Counted from the stretch's first letter, positions 8,248 to 17,324 are shown. The stretch: 32,246 bases of DNA from Acidimicrobiaceae bacterium (GCA_027306755.1 DAHUZE010000093.1:1-32246); one strand, 5' to 3'. Notes: generated by a model from the sequence alone, not told the origin. Made by a program: numbers and translations.

Positions 8248-8634
8248 TGCTGCGCCCGCGGCCGCCGGATCTAGCCCGTGGTGCTCCAACAGCCGACGGA
8301 AGTCACGCTGGTACACCACGACGACCTCCACCTCGGGATAGAGGGTGCGCATCCTCCGGACCTTGGCGTTCTTTCGGGTCACGAGGCGCTGGTCCGCCGT
8401 CGTCAGCTCGACGAAGCACCCCGCCTGAGGCAGCCAGAAATCCGGGCGGAAGCCACCGGCCGGGCCGCCTTCATCGTCCCACCGCAGCGTGAACTCGACC
8501 GGCTCGTACTCCCAGCGGATCCCGTGGAGGTCCAGCAGGGCGGCGAAGGTGCGCTCGGAGGGATGGGCGAAGCGGACCCGTGCCGCTGGCGACTCGGAAG
8601 GGTGGCGGCACTGCCGGCCCCGATGCGCGCTCAC
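8245..8634 (-). CDS. Small PD-(D/E)XK-like (VSR/TnsA/DUF559-type) protein
   Basis: 129 residues from a GTG lying 10 nt after the merR stop. The open frame runs back to 8730 but that part overlaps merR. The layout resembles short restriction-endonuclease-fold proteins: a helix with a glutamate (SERTFAALLDLHG, Glu27), an IRWEYEP strand, a PDFWLP motif (Asp65), then FVELTT (Glu76) where active enzymes usually have ExK. The lysine is not at the usual place; lysines at 88 and 91 follow. The fold assignment is by pattern only, and activity is uncertain. It sits between a MerR regulator and gcvT in one run, so a linked role is possible but unproven. Confidence 0.75.
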   Translation of the reverse strand: MSAHRGRQCRHPSESPAARVRFAHPSERTFAALLDLHGIRWEYEPVEFTLRWDDEGGPAGGFRPDFWLPQAGCFVELTTADQRLVTRKNAKVRRMRTLYPEVEVVVVYQRDFRRLLEHHGLDPAAAGAA

Positions 8635-8644
8635 CCTGGCGGGC

Positions 8645-9130
8645 TCACGCCTCAGCCGCCCGCGCTCCCGCTGTGACGGCGCCGTCCGCCGGATGGCGGG
8701 CCGCAGCCAGTTCCACGATGGCCGCTTCAAGCTCCCCCACGACGCCAGACAGCGGGACGATGTTGAAGACGCCCTGCCCCCCCGCCAGCAGGTCGACCAC
8801 CTCTCCGTTGGACCTGGCCAGAACCGATCGGGTGACGGTCAGCACCAGGTTGGCCGACGTCAGGTCCGCCCCGAGGTCCTCACGCAGGCAGTCGATGGCC
8901 CGCCGGGCGGACTGCAGGGAGACCCCGGCGTCCAGGAGCTGCTTGATGACCTTCAGCTCCAGCACGTCCCGGTAGGAGTACAGGCGCTTGCTGCCGCTGC
9001 CTTGGGCGTCGGCCAGGGATGGGCGGAGCAGACCCGTCCGCGCCCAGTAGTCGAGCTGGCGGTACGTGATCCCGACCAGCGTGCAGACCTGCGGCCCACG
9101 GAAGCCGTGGACGGTGTCGCTCTCGGTCAT
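8645..9130 (-). CDS. MerR-family regulator (Rv1830-like)
   Basis: 161 residues. An N-terminal winged helix (about residues 9-75: FRGPQVCTLVGITYRQLDYW, then LYSYRDVLELKVIKQLLDAG) is followed by a region with EVVDLLAGGQGVFNIVPLSG. From memory this resembles the second MerR gene of the mycobacterial gcvH-garA-Rv1828-Rv1829-Rv1830 cluster. MerR proteins bind inverted repeats between promoter elements, but no ligand-binding cysteines are evident here. Translation starts at an ATG with a good GGGAGG site 4-5 nt upstream, one of the few SD-led starts in the window. It heads the run to gcvPB, so regulation of glycine cleavage is a plausible but inferred role. Confidence 0.9.
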   Translation of the reverse strand: MTESDTVHGFRGPQVCTLVGITYRQLDYWARTGLLRPSLADAQGSGSKRLYSYRDVLELKVIKQLLDAGVSLQSARRAIDCLREDLGADLTSANLVLTVTRSVLARSNGEVVDLLAGGQGVFNIVPLSGVVGELEAAIVELAAARHPADGAVTAGARAAEA

Positions 9131-9235
9131 GCTGCCCTCCCGGCGGATCGTCCGACCGTCCGATGCTAGCGGACCAAAGTCACACAGGGGTAGTTACGCC
9201 GGAGTGATCTGGGTTCCACAGCGCGCGCCGCATCG

Positions 9236-11072
<1,837 letters not shown>

Positions 11073-11079
11073 GCCCGTC

Positions 11080-11709
11080 ATGGAGCACGCCACTGGGCCG
11101 GTGCCGGGTGCGCCGGTGCCCGCTCCCGCGCGGTCACGGGGGGCCGTGCCGAGCACCCGGCCGGCCCTCATCGTCGTCGGCATCGCCGCAGGGCTCGTCC
11201 TGCTCTTCGGCGTGGGCGCCGCCCTCACCGGCTCGGGCAGCCCGGCCAAGCCCGCCAGCGCCACCGGTCGGGTCAGGGGCACTGCACTTCGCGCCGAACC
11301 GGCCACCGCCACCCTGCGTCCAATCGAGCGACCGGGGACACCGCCGAGCGACGTGCTGAGCTCCATCGTCCTGCCGGTCGGGACGGCCGTCGTGTCGAGC
11401 ACGCCATGGAACGGGGCGACACAGTTCAACGGGAAGATGACGTTCCATCTGCCAGGCTCACAGGCCGCGGTGGTGGCCTTCTACCGGGCCGAGCTGAAGG
11501 CGAACGGGTGGTCCATCTCGAGCGTGGGCGCAGCGCGCGGGCAGCAGAACGCGACCGAGGTGCTGGCTCAGCGGGCCAGCAGCGACGGCTGGTACTGGGA
11601 GATCGGCATCGTGGTGTCCCCCACCACGTTCTCCAAGTCGGTCAGCGCCTCCAGCGCCGACTCGACGCGCTTCAGCCTGGACCTGTTCCAAGAGCCGCAG
11701 ACAGCCTGA
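11080..11709 (+). CDS. Membrane-anchored protein of unknown function
   Basis: 209 residues. A Pro/Ala-rich cytoplasmic N-terminus is followed by one strong membrane segment (about residues 29-49, ALIVVGIAAGLVLLFGVGAA), a Ser/Ala linker, and an extracytoplasmic domain of about 110 residues with GATQFNGKMTFHLPGSQAA and AFYRAELKANGWSI. That domain suggests a compact alpha/beta fold of an uncharacterised actinobacterial family; this is inference. It begins 7 nt after thiD and is probably co-transcribed. A TAGGCT lies 9 nt before its ATG, so an own start of transcription is possible. No link to thiamine is visible in the sequence. Confidence 0.85.
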   Translation: MEHATGPVPGAPVPAPARSRGAVPSTRPALIVVGIAAGLVLLFGVGAALTGSGSPAKPASATGRVRGTALRAEPATATLRPIERPGTPPSDVLSSIVLPVGTAVVSSTPWNGATQFNGKMTFHLPGSQAAVVAFYRAELKANGWSISSVGAARGQQNATEVLAQRASSDGWYWEIGIVVSPTTFSKSVSASSADSTRFSLDLFQEPQTA

Positions 11710-11753
11710 GCCCCGGCGGCCGGTTGGTCTCGGGCTGCTCCCCCGGCCTGCCG

Positions 11754-11759
11754 TACAGT
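11754..11759 (+). promoter_or_regulatory. -10 box of the YhdH/AcuI-type reductase gene, leaderless type
   Basis: TACAGT ends 6 nt before the ATG at 11766. No ribosome site is present. The spacing places the transcription start on the start codon. Confidence 0.55.
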
Positions 11760-11765
11760 GGCCCG

Positions 11766-12761
11766 ATGTCCTGGCGTGCCCTGGTAGCGACCCGAGCGGA
11801 CGACACCGTCCGCACCGACGTGGAAGTCCTCGAAGACGATGCGCTGCCGCCCGGAGCCGTCACCGTGGACGTCGAGTGGTCCGCGGTCAACTACAAGGAC
11901 GCGATGGTCACGGTGCCGGGCAACCGGGTTGCCCGGAGATCGCCCCTGGTTCCCGGGGTGGACCTGGCAGGCGTGGTGGCCGCGAGCGACGACGCGTCGC
12001 TGCCCGCAGGCAGCCCGGTGCTGGTGCACGGGTACGACCTGGGCGTGGACCACCACGGTGGGTTCGCCGAGCGGGCCCGGGTGCCCGCCGAATGGGTGGT
12101 CCCCCTGCCCGAGGGGCTGAGCACGCGCTCCGCCGCAGCCATCGGGACCGCCGGGTTCACCGCCGTGCTCTCCATGGAGAAGCTGCGCCGGGCCGGGGTC
12201 GAGCCGCGGAGCGGGCCGGTTCTCGTGACCGGCGCCTCCGGCGGGGTCGGCAGCATGGCCGTTGCCGCCTTGGCCGGCCAGGGCTACGAGGTGGTGGCCA
12301 GCACGGGCAAGGCAGAGGAGCACGACTACCTGCGGCGTCTCGGTGCCGCCGACGTCATCGACCGGGCAGCCCTGGCCACAGCGGGCGGCCGCGTGCTCTG
12401 GGGAGAGCGCTGGGCCGGTGCCGTCGACTGCGTCGGCGGGGACACGCTCACCGGCGTTGTCCGTTCCCTGCGCTACGGCGGCGCGGTGGCGGCCAGCGGA
12501 TTGACGGCCGGCACCGAGCTGCCCCTCACCGTCTACCCCTTCATCGTCCGGGGGGTGGGCCTCCTGGGCGTCGATTCGGTCCAGACGCCCATCGCCGAAC
12601 GGCGCCGGGTGTGGGCGTCGATGTCCGCCGCACTGCCAGGACCGGCGGTGGACGCCATGGTGGCCGGGGAAGTCGGACTGGAAGCGCTGCCCGGGATCCT
12701 GGCCGACGTCCTGGCCGCCCGGGTTCGCGGGCGGGTCCTGGTCAGGCCGGCCTCCAGCTGA
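11766..12761 (+). CDS. YhdH/AcuI-family NADPH-dependent quinone/acrylyl-CoA reductase
   Basis: 331 residues, the usual length of this zinc-free medium-chain dehydrogenase/reductase group. Characteristic segments: WSAVNYKDAMVTVPG (about 38-52), VPGVDLAGVV, GTAGFTAVLSMEKL and the nucleotide-binding LVTGASGGVGSMAVA (about 158-172). AcuI members reduce acryloyl-CoA to propionyl-CoA with NADPH, while YhdH relatives have less certain substrates, so the family is clear and the substrate is not. The gene has its own promoter and is closed by a strong hairpin, so it is likely monocistronic between the thiD pair and vapBC. Confidence 0.92.
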   Translation: MSWRALVATRADDTVRTDVEVLEDDALPPGAVTVDVEWSAVNYKDAMVTVPGNRVARRSPLVPGVDLAGVVAASDDASLPAGSPVLVHGYDLGVDHHGGFAERARVPAEWVVPLPEGLSTRSAAAIGTAGFTAVLSMEKLRRAGVEPRSGPVLVTGASGGVGSMAVAALAGQGYEVVASTGKAEEHDYLRRLGAADVIDRAALATAGGRVLWGERWAGAVDCVGGDTLTGVVRSLRYGGAVAASGLTAGTELPLTVYPFIVRGVGLLGVDSVQTPIAERRRVWASMSAALPGPAVDAMVAGEVGLEALPGILADVLAARVRGRVLVRPASS

Positions 12762-12774
12762 CGCGGTAGGCCTG

Positions 12775-12821
12775 GGGTGCGCCGCCACGCGCTTCGGGAT
12801 GGAGCGGCCGGCGGCGCACCC
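12775..12821 (+). terminator. Hairpin terminator of the reductase gene
   Basis: A perfect 12-bp inverted repeat (12775-12786 GGGTGCGCCGCC with 12810-12821) encloses a 23-nt loop 13 nt after the reductase stop codon. No T-run follows. It also insulates the vapBC promoter about 60 bp downstream. Confidence 0.65.
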
Positions 12822-12877
12822 GGGGCCCCACCCCCAGGGTTACCCGTACCGGTGATCAACCACAGGATGCCCGGGTG

Positions 12878-12906
12878 TTACAGTGCCTAGCTAACCTAGC
12901 TAATAT
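12878..12906 (+). promoter_or_regulatory. Promoter of vapBC
   Basis: TTACAG (12878-12883), a 17-bp spacer and TAATAT (12901-12906) form the most consensus-like promoter in the window. The -10 box ends 6 nt before the vapB ATG, so the message should be leaderless. The spacer is filled by the tandem repeat listed separately. Confidence 0.7.
12886..12903. repeat. Tandem 9-bp repeat in the vapBC promoter, candidate operator
   Basis: CCTAGCTAA is repeated twice head to tail (12886-12894 and 12895-12903), and each copy has the palindromic core TAGCTA. It spans the spacer and the first bases of the -10 box. Antitoxin-toxin complexes of this type usually repress their own promoter, so this is the natural operator candidate. 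Confidence 0.55.
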
Positions 12907-12912
12907 CGTGTG

Positions 12913-13152
12913 ATGAAAGTGAACATGCACGACGCGAAGTCGAACCTTTCCCGGCTCGTCGCAGCGGTCGAGGCAGGTGAGGTCGAGGAAGTTGAGATCG
13001 CCCGCTCCGGACATGTGGTCGCACGCATCGTCCCTCCTCGTCCTCGGTCGCCTCGACGCCCCGGTCTCTGGGCCGGCAAGGTTCGCATCGGCGCCGATTT
13101 CGACGAGTTACCAGAAGCCCTGACCGCAGTGTTCAGAGGCGACTCAGAGTGA
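12913..13152 (+). CDS. vapB: Antitoxin of the Phd/YefM type (VapB)
   Basis: 79 residues. The N-terminus (MKVNMHDAKSNLSRLVAAVE) is typical of Phd/YefM antitoxins, followed by ARSGHVVARIVP; the C-terminal half (LWAGKVRIGADFDELPEAL) is the part that would wrap and block the toxin. The N-terminal domain binds the operator as a dimer. The start is the ATG 6 nt after TAATAT. A GTG one codon upstream is in frame but lies too close to the -10 box. Its last codons overlap vapC by four bases (GTGA). Confidence 0.9.
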   Translation: MKVNMHDAKSNLSRLVAAVEAGEVEEVEIARSGHVVARIVPPRPRSPRRPGLWAGKVRIGADFDELPEALTAVFRGDSE

Positions 13153-13535
13153 ACGTGCTCATCGACACCCACATCCTGCTCTGGTGGTTGGCCGACGATG
13201 CATCCCTGCCAGATGCCGCTCGCACGGAGATCGCGAGACCGGAAAATGAGGTGCTCGTCTCGGCCGCATCGGCGTGGGAGATCGCGATCAAGCAGTCGCT
13301 CGGGCGCCTCGACGCGCCTCACGAACTTCTCACCGCCCTCAGCGATAACGACTTCGACACTCTCCCGATGACCGCATCACATGCGCTCGCTGCTGGGCGC
13401 TTGCCATCCCACCACGCGGACCCGTTCGACCGCATGCTGATCGCCCAAGCGGCAGCCGAAGACCTCACCCTCATCACGGTCGACGATAGGTTCAAGCTCT
13501 ATGACGTCTCGCTGCTCTCCCTCGAAGGTCCCTAA
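13149..13535 (+). CDS. vapC: PIN-domain ribonuclease toxin (VapC)
   Basis: 128 residues, a full PIN domain. The expected acidic residues are present: Asp6 in LIDTHILLWWL, Glu44 in SAWEIAIK, Asp94 in HADPFDRMLIAQA and an Asp near 112 in LITVDDRF. VapC toxins are Mg-dependent RNases that usually cleave tRNA or rRNA; the target here is unknown. It starts with GTG overlapping the vapB stop, so the pair is translationally coupled. The key residues look intact, so the toxin is likely active. The pair sits between two hairpin/convergent ends within an otherwise conserved actinobacterial locus, as expected for a mobile accessory module. Confidence 0.93.
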   Translation: MNVLIDTHILLWWLADDASLPDAARTEIARPENEVLVSAASAWEIAIKQSLGRLDAPHELLTALSDNDFDTLPMTASHALAAGRLPSHHADPFDRMLIAQAAAEDLTLITVDDRFKLYDVSLLSLEGP

Positions 13536-13619
13536 ACACACCTCGTACACCTTTCGTGCACCGCAACCATTCAGGTGCTCCGAGGCGTTCGAGCAACTCG
13601 GGTGACCCCCCAGGGACCC

Positions 13620-14306
13620 TCAGGTGTAGACCGGCGACACGTGGACCGTCCCGTGGTCGCAGGGTGCGATCGCCAGCGTCATCACGGCGTACGCGGTGTC
13701 TGTGGGCGGGGTCACTTCGGCCTGCGCCGAGCTGGGGCACGTCGTCTCGCCGGCTACCGGTACGTCCGAGTACTGGATGGAGACGTGAGCGAGCGCACCC
13801 GGCGCGAGCGAGACGGGCGCCGGAGCTGCGTTGGCCGCCGGGTTCGGGAAATGTCCCTGCCCCCGCACCACGGTGGTCGGAAGCGATGTCCCCGCGGACC
13901 CGAGCAGTTGCATGCCGGGGTAGCCCTGCATGGTGCAGGTGGCCGACGAGGTGTTGGTCAATCCCACTGTGACGGTGAGCGTCCCGGCAGCCCCTGTCTG
14001 CCCGGCAATGGCCAGATGCAACTCGGACGGCTGGCACAGGGTCGACGTCTGGACCGGGACCGTGGTCGTGGTGGTGGTGGTGGGCGGCGCCGCGGTGGTC
14101 GTGGTGGTCGAGCGCCCCGAGTGGTGCGTGGTGGTGGTGCTCACATGCGATGTCGACTGGGAGGACGTCGGAGAGGACGAGCAGGCGGCCAGCAGGCCGG
14201 CCAGCCCGAAGGCGCCCAACCCGAGCAGCGCGCGGGGCGGGCGTGGCCGAACGGCCCCCGAGGACTGCTCGGTCGAGGGCTGCACGCCTGGGCCTCGGGG
14301 ATTCAT
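13620..14306 (-). CDS. Lipoprotein with DUF4232 domain
   Basis: 228 residues. A basic start and hydrophobic stretch end in a lipobox (LLAAC, Cys42), so the mature protein should be lipid-anchored outside the membrane. A Ser/Thr/Pro linker (about 43-90, with a poly-Thr run) leads to a DUF4232 domain (about 91-228) with four cysteines in CQPSEL, SATCTMQGYPG, ETTCPS and IAPCDHG, probably forming two disulfides. DUF4232 proteins are exported actinobacterial proteins of unknown function. The ATG overlaps the DUF151 gene stop by four bases, implying coupled translation with that nuclease-family gene. Confidence 0.9.
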   Translation of the reverse strand: MNPRGPGVQPSTEQSSGAVRPRPPRALLGLGAFGLAGLLAACSSSPTSSQSTSHVSTTTTHHSGRSTTTTTAAPPTTTTTTTVPVQTSTLCQPSELHLAIAGQTGAAGTLTVTVGLTNTSSATCTMQGYPGMQLLGSAGTSLPTTVVRGQGHFPNPAANAAPAPVSLAPGALAHVSIQYSDVPVAGETTCPSSAQAEVTPPTDTAYAVMTLAIAPCDHGTVHVSPVYT

Positions 14307-14818
14307 CCGGCAAAGTCCTCGGGCTTGATCGAGTCCAGGAACTCTCGGAACTGCCCGACGAGCTCGTCCGGGCCGTCCTCCCCGTCTTCATCATCGTCGT
14401 CGTCGGGGGACTCGATCGCCAGCAGGATGCCTTCGGCGTCCATCAGGTCATCGGCTACGAACAGCGGGCTGTGGGTCCGCACCGCCACGGCCACGGCATC
14501 GGACGGGCGGCTCGAGACGACCGCCCGCTCGCTCCCGCGCAGGAGCTGCAGCTCGGCGTAGTACGTGGAAGAGCGCAGCTCGGTGATGACGACGCGCTCG
14601 ACCGAGACGTCGAGCGTTGTGAGGATGTCCCGCACGAGGTCGTGCGTCATCGGCCGGGGCATCGCCACCCCCTGGAGGGCATAGGCGATCGCCGCCGCCT
14701 CCGGCGTCCCGATGAAGATGGGCAGCGTTCGCCCCTCACCCTCGGTCTCTTGGAGCAAGAGGACGGGAGTGTTCGACTGGAGGTCGACCCGGACAGCCCT
14801 GAGGCGGACTTCGACCAT
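14303..14818 (-). CDS. Bifunctional nuclease family (DUF151) protein, Rv1829-like
   Basis: 171 residues. The DUF151 domain spans most of the chain: MVEVRLRAVRVD at the start, LLQETEGEGRTLPIFIG (about 21-37), EAAAIA, RPMTHDLVRDIL, TYYAELQL and SRPSDAVAVAVRT. A very acidic tail (DDDDDEDGEDGPDE) and FREFLDSIKPEDF end the protein. DUF151 members have been described as nucleases acting on DNA and RNA, but the physiological role in actinobacteria is open. The start is the ATG 6 nt after TACATT. It follows ftsR and overlaps the lipoprotein gene, and in mycobacteria the orthologue lies between the same two MerR genes. Confidence 0.93.
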   Translation of the reverse strand: MVEVRLRAVRVDLQSNTPVLLLQETEGEGRTLPIFIGTPEAAAIAYALQGVAMPRPMTHDLVRDILTTLDVSVERVVITELRSSTYYAELQLLRGSERAVVSSRPSDAVAVAVRTHSPLFVADDLMDAEGILLAIESPDDDDDEDGEDGPDELVGQFREFLDSIKPEDFAG

Positions 14819-14824
14819 ACGAGC

Positions 14825-14830
14825 AATGTA
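14825..14830 (-). promoter_or_regulatory. -10 box of the DUF151 gene, leaderless type
   Basis: TACATT ends 6 nt before the DUF151 ATG and lies in the 67-bp gap after the ftsR 3' part. No ribosome site is visible. Confidence 0.55.
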
Positions 14831-14885
14831 GCGTGACCCGCCCAACTGTGCGCGACGGCGACGACGAGCGGCGGCGCACCGCCGA

Positions 14886-15407
14886 TCAGCTGCCGAATTG
14901 CCTGCGCAGCTCGTTCCGCACAAGGGCTGAGCGCAATCCCTGGCCCAGCCGGGTGAGCTCCGCAGCCGCGTCCATGGCCCTTTGGCGCGCCTCAGGGTTC
15001 CGCTGGCGCAGCAGCGGGGTGATCACCTGCTCGACCAGGCCCATCTCGCGGTCGACGGCGTTGCGATAGAGGCGGAGGTGACGGGGTTCGATCCCGAACT
15101 TCGCGAACTCCACCACAAGCTTGGCCACCGTGAGCGCCTCCTCGTCGTAGAAGACGTCGCCGGCGATCGCCATCGGGGCGATGAGCCCGAAGCCCTCCAG
15201 GCTGGCCAGCTCCTGGGGAGTCAACCCGGTGGCCGCCGACAGCTCGGCCGGGGTCAGGCTCACCCCCGAGAGGGAGCCCGACAGCACGTTGGGACCACCC
15301 TCGGGAGGAGCCCCCCCTCCGTCCCGTCGCCCGGGGGGGTTGGCACTCCGATCAGCGGGAGGCCGGGCTCGCCTGTCAGGCGCACTCGACGGCGGGTTCC
15401 CGACCAC
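14886..15407 (-). pseudogene. C-terminal part of a frameshifted FtsR-type MerR regulator
   Basis: This frame encodes the conserved effector/dimerisation domain of the Rv1828/FtsR family: LTPAELSAATGLTPQELASL, a FYDEEALTVAKLV segment and FGIEPRHLRLYRNAVDREMG, ending RNELRRQFGS. It is in a different frame from the DNA-binding half upstream. A +1 shift (one surplus base, or two lost) joins them. The frame stays open up to 15836, and a GTG at 15407 could start a separate 173-residue protein. Without a restored frame the regulator lacks this domain. Candidate slip sites are seven-base runs at 15414-15420 and 15475-15481, so sequencing error, real mutation or recoding are all possible. Confidence 0.75.
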
Positions 15408-16368
15408 CGGGCCGGGGGGGCGGGACTCTGCCCTGGCGGCTGGCGGAGTCCGCGGTGACGGGGTCCCCGAACAGCCCCCCCGGTGCAGGATCCGCGTCGC
15501 CCCCGCTCTGCCCGCCGCGCGGTTCCCGGCCCACTGTCGCGTCCCTTCCGGCCGCCAAGGGATCGGCTCCCCGCCGCGAGCTGCCTGCCCCGGCCCGCTC
15601 GGCACCCGCCCGCTCGGCGACGGCGGCGTCGGGCGGGTTGTCGCCGTGCCGGCCGCCGGGAGCGCCCGGCGACTCCGGGGTGCCGGTGGCGCCTCCGGCA
15701 TCTGTTCCACCACGGCCTCCCGCCCCAGCGGGCTTCGGGCGGGCAGGATCGGGGAACGCGCGCCCGGCGATGCGCGCCAGCGCGGCCTCACCGGCCTGCA
15801 ACCCCGCCGCGGACCGGGGGCTGGCCGGATGACCACTTACGGGCTGGCGACGCTCTGCGTCGATGGGCACCACGTTCGCCGAGCCGCCGGTCCTGGCCCA
15901 TGTGCCGGACGGCTTGTCCCTCTGCGCTGCCACCGGCGAGCCGGTGGGGCTGGCGTGCTGATCCCGATCGGCGCCCGATTGTGCGCCGGCGCCGTTCGAG
16001 CGCAGCAGCGCCCCGGTTCCCCCGGTTGGCTCTGCCGGGTCCCCACCGCTCTCGACCACATCGGAACGGTCGCGTCCCGCCGGCTCGTCGGGCTCCACGA
16101 GCTCGTCGACAGGGACTCCGTCGCCCGCGGCCGCGAGCCTGTCCCGTATCACCTTGAGCGGGAGGAACTGGTCACGCTGCTGGCGCAGCACCCAGCGCAG
16201 CCGCTCCACGTCGTGACCGTAGAATTTGCGGTAGCCCGAGGGGGACCGCTCGGGATCCACGAGACCCTGGCTCTCGAGGAACCGGATCTTGGAGATGGTG
16301 ACGTCAGGGAATTCCTCGCGCAACAGGCTCAGCACGTCACCGATGGACAGGTACGAACGGGTGCTCAC
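15376..16368 (-). CDS. N-terminal, DNA-binding part of an FtsR-type MerR regulator (frameshifted)
   Basis: About 330 residues before the frame ends. Residues 1 to about 80 are a MerR-type winged helix ([20 protein letters not shown], then [20 protein letters not shown] and [12 protein letters not shown]), closely resembling Rv1828/FtsR, which activates ftsZ in Corynebacterium. From about residue 90 the chain is a very long Pro/Gly/Ala/Arg-rich linker, then an abrupt stop at 15376. The expected C-terminal domain continues in another frame downstream. The mycobacterial protein is about 250 residues, whereas the joined protein here would be near 495. The start could be GTG 16371 or 16368; a GGGGG stretch spaces better to 16368. 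It follows garA by about 45 bp on the same strand. Confidence 0.85.
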   Translation of the reverse strand: MSTRSYLSIGDVLSLLREEFPDVTISKIRFLESQGLVDPERSPSGYRKFYGHDVERLRWVLRQQRDQFLPLKVIRDRLAAAGDGVPVDELVEPDEPAGRDRSDVVESGGDPAEPTGGTGALLRSNGAGAQSGADRDQHASPTGSPVAAQRDKPSGTWARTGGSANVVPIDAERRQPVSGHPASPRSAAGLQAGEAALARIAGRAFPDPARPKPAGAGGRGGTDAGGATGTPESPGAPGGRHGDNPPDAAVAERAGAERAGAGSSRRGADPLAAGRDATVGREPRGGQSGGDADPAPGGLFGDPVTADSASRQGRVPPPRPGGREPAVECA

Positions 16369-16414
16369 CACGTGCCCCCGGTCCGATCCGTGCGCGCGGC
16401 GCGACGGGTGCCGA

Positions 16415-16891
16415 TCACTCGTCCCCCGCCACCAGGAACACCAGCTTGAACTTCCCGATCTGGACCTCGTCCCCGGCCGAGAGCACCTGCTCTTCGATGC
16501 GCTCGCGGTTCACATACGTGCCGTTCAACGACCCGACGTCCCGTACCAGGATCTTGCCGTCGGCCGAGCGGGAGAACTCGGCGTGGCGGCGCGAGACCGT
16601 GATGTCGTCCAAGAAGATGTCGCTCTCCGGGTGGCGGCCGGCGCGCGTCACGTCCGGCTGCAGCAGGTAGCGCGATCCGACCGTTGGCCCTCGCTTGACC
16701 ACGAGGGCCGGCGTCCCGTGAGGGACCTCGACCCAGGTGACTGCCGGCTCCTCCTCGGCGCTCTCCCCATGGTCGTCGATGGGCTGGAAGGCGACGGTCG
16801 TCTCCGCCCGCTCCGACGGCAGGGCCGCGCCGCATGACGAGCAGAAGTTGCCGCCATCGGGGTTGCGGTGCCCACAGTTGTGGCAGTACAC
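16415..16891 (-). CDS. garA: FHA-domain signalling protein, GarA-like, with N-terminal zinc ribbon
   Basis: 158 residues from the GTG 7 nt after TACCGT (a GTG three codons earlier overlaps that box). Residues 3-20 form a zinc ribbon with CxxC pairs (Cys3, 6, 17, 20). Residues 30-34 (ETTVA) match the phosphorylated ETTSVF threonine pair of mycobacterial GarA/OdhI. The FHA domain (about 66-150) contains [20 protein letters not shown] and [13 protein letters not shown]. In mycobacteria and corynebacteria the unphosphorylated protein inhibits the 2-oxoglutarate dehydrogenase E1 and binds glutamate enzymes; kinase phosphorylation makes the FHA domain bind its own tail and release them. It lies between gcvH and ftsR as in mycobacteria. 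The zinc ribbon is an addition relative to the mycobacterial protein. Confidence 0.93.
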   Translation of the reverse strand: MYCHNCGHRNPDGGNFCSSCGAALPSERAETTVAFQPIDDHGESAEEEPAVTWVEVPHGTPALVVKRGPTVGSRYLLQPDVTRAGRHPESDIFLDDITVSRRHAEFSRSADGKILVRDVGSLNGTYVNRERIEEQVLSAGDEVQIGKFKLVFLVAGDE

Positions 16892-16898
16892 GCCCCCC

Positions 16899-16904
16899 AC
16901 GGTA
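16899..16904 (-). promoter_or_regulatory. -10 box of garA, leaderless type
   Basis: TACCGT lies 7 nt before the GTG at 16891 and decides the start: the earlier in-frame GTG at 16900 overlaps the hexamer itself. The resulting protein begins directly with the zinc-ribbon residues [10 protein letters not shown]. Confidence 0.5.
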
Positions 16905-16937
16905 GCCGCTCGGAGAATCCCGATCCGAGGCCGTGGC

Positions 16938-17318
16938 CTAGGGCTCGGTCAGTGCCCGGTAGCCGTCGGCATCGAGCAGGGCGCCCAGCGCCTCGGGGCT
17001 CGCCACCTCGAGCTCGCAGAGCCAGCCCTCCCCGTAAGGGTCCTGGTTGAGCTTTTCGGGAGCGTCGGCGAGCGCAGCGTTGACAGCCACGACCGTGCCG
17101 GCGACGGGCGCGTACACCTCGGAGACGGATTTGGTCGACTCCACCTCGCCCAGGACCTCCCCGGCGCCAACGGCCTTGCCAACCGCCGGAAGGTCCACGA
17201 AGACCACGTCGCCCAAGGCGTCCTGGGCGTAGTCGGTGATCCCGATGCGGATGCGGCCCTCCGCGGGCCGGGCCCACTCGTGGTCGGCGGAGTATCGGAG
17301 ATCATCGGGAACGCGCAC
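16938..17318 (-). CDS. gcvH: Glycine cleavage system H protein
   Basis: 126 residues, full family length. The start MRVPDDLRYSADHEWAR and the lipoyl-lysine motif GEVESTKSVSEVYAPVAG (Lys63) identify it, and the C-terminus NQDPYGEGWLCEL is conserved. The lipoyl arm shuttles the aminomethyl group between the P and T proteins and is reoxidised by dihydrolipoyl dehydrogenase, which is not in this window. The GTG start lies 6 nt after TATGGT; the longer open frame upstream runs into the nucleotidyltransferase gene and has no family match. It is followed by garA, 8 kb from gcvT/gcvP, as in the split mycobacterial arrangement. Confidence 0.97.
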   Translation of the reverse strand: MRVPDDLRYSADHEWARPAEGRIRIGITDYAQDALGDVVFVDLPAVGKAVGAGEVLGEVESTKSVSEVYAPVAGTVVAVNAALADAPEKLNQDPYGEGWLCELEVASPEALGALLDADGYRALTEP

Positions 17319-17324
17319 GGCAGC

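Noticed and set aside
7115-8260. Glycine riboswitch upstream of gcvT or gcvPA
   Set aside because: There is no untranslated leader: gcvT starts 9 nt after the upstream gene with a close -10 box, and gcvPA overlaps gcvT. The same holds for gcvH.
15376-15836. Overlapping N-terminal extension of the FtsR C-terminal frame as a separate gene
   Set aside because: The first part of that frame reads as Pro/Arg-rich sequence antagonistic to the real linker frame; only the part below about 15420 shows conserved protein sequence.
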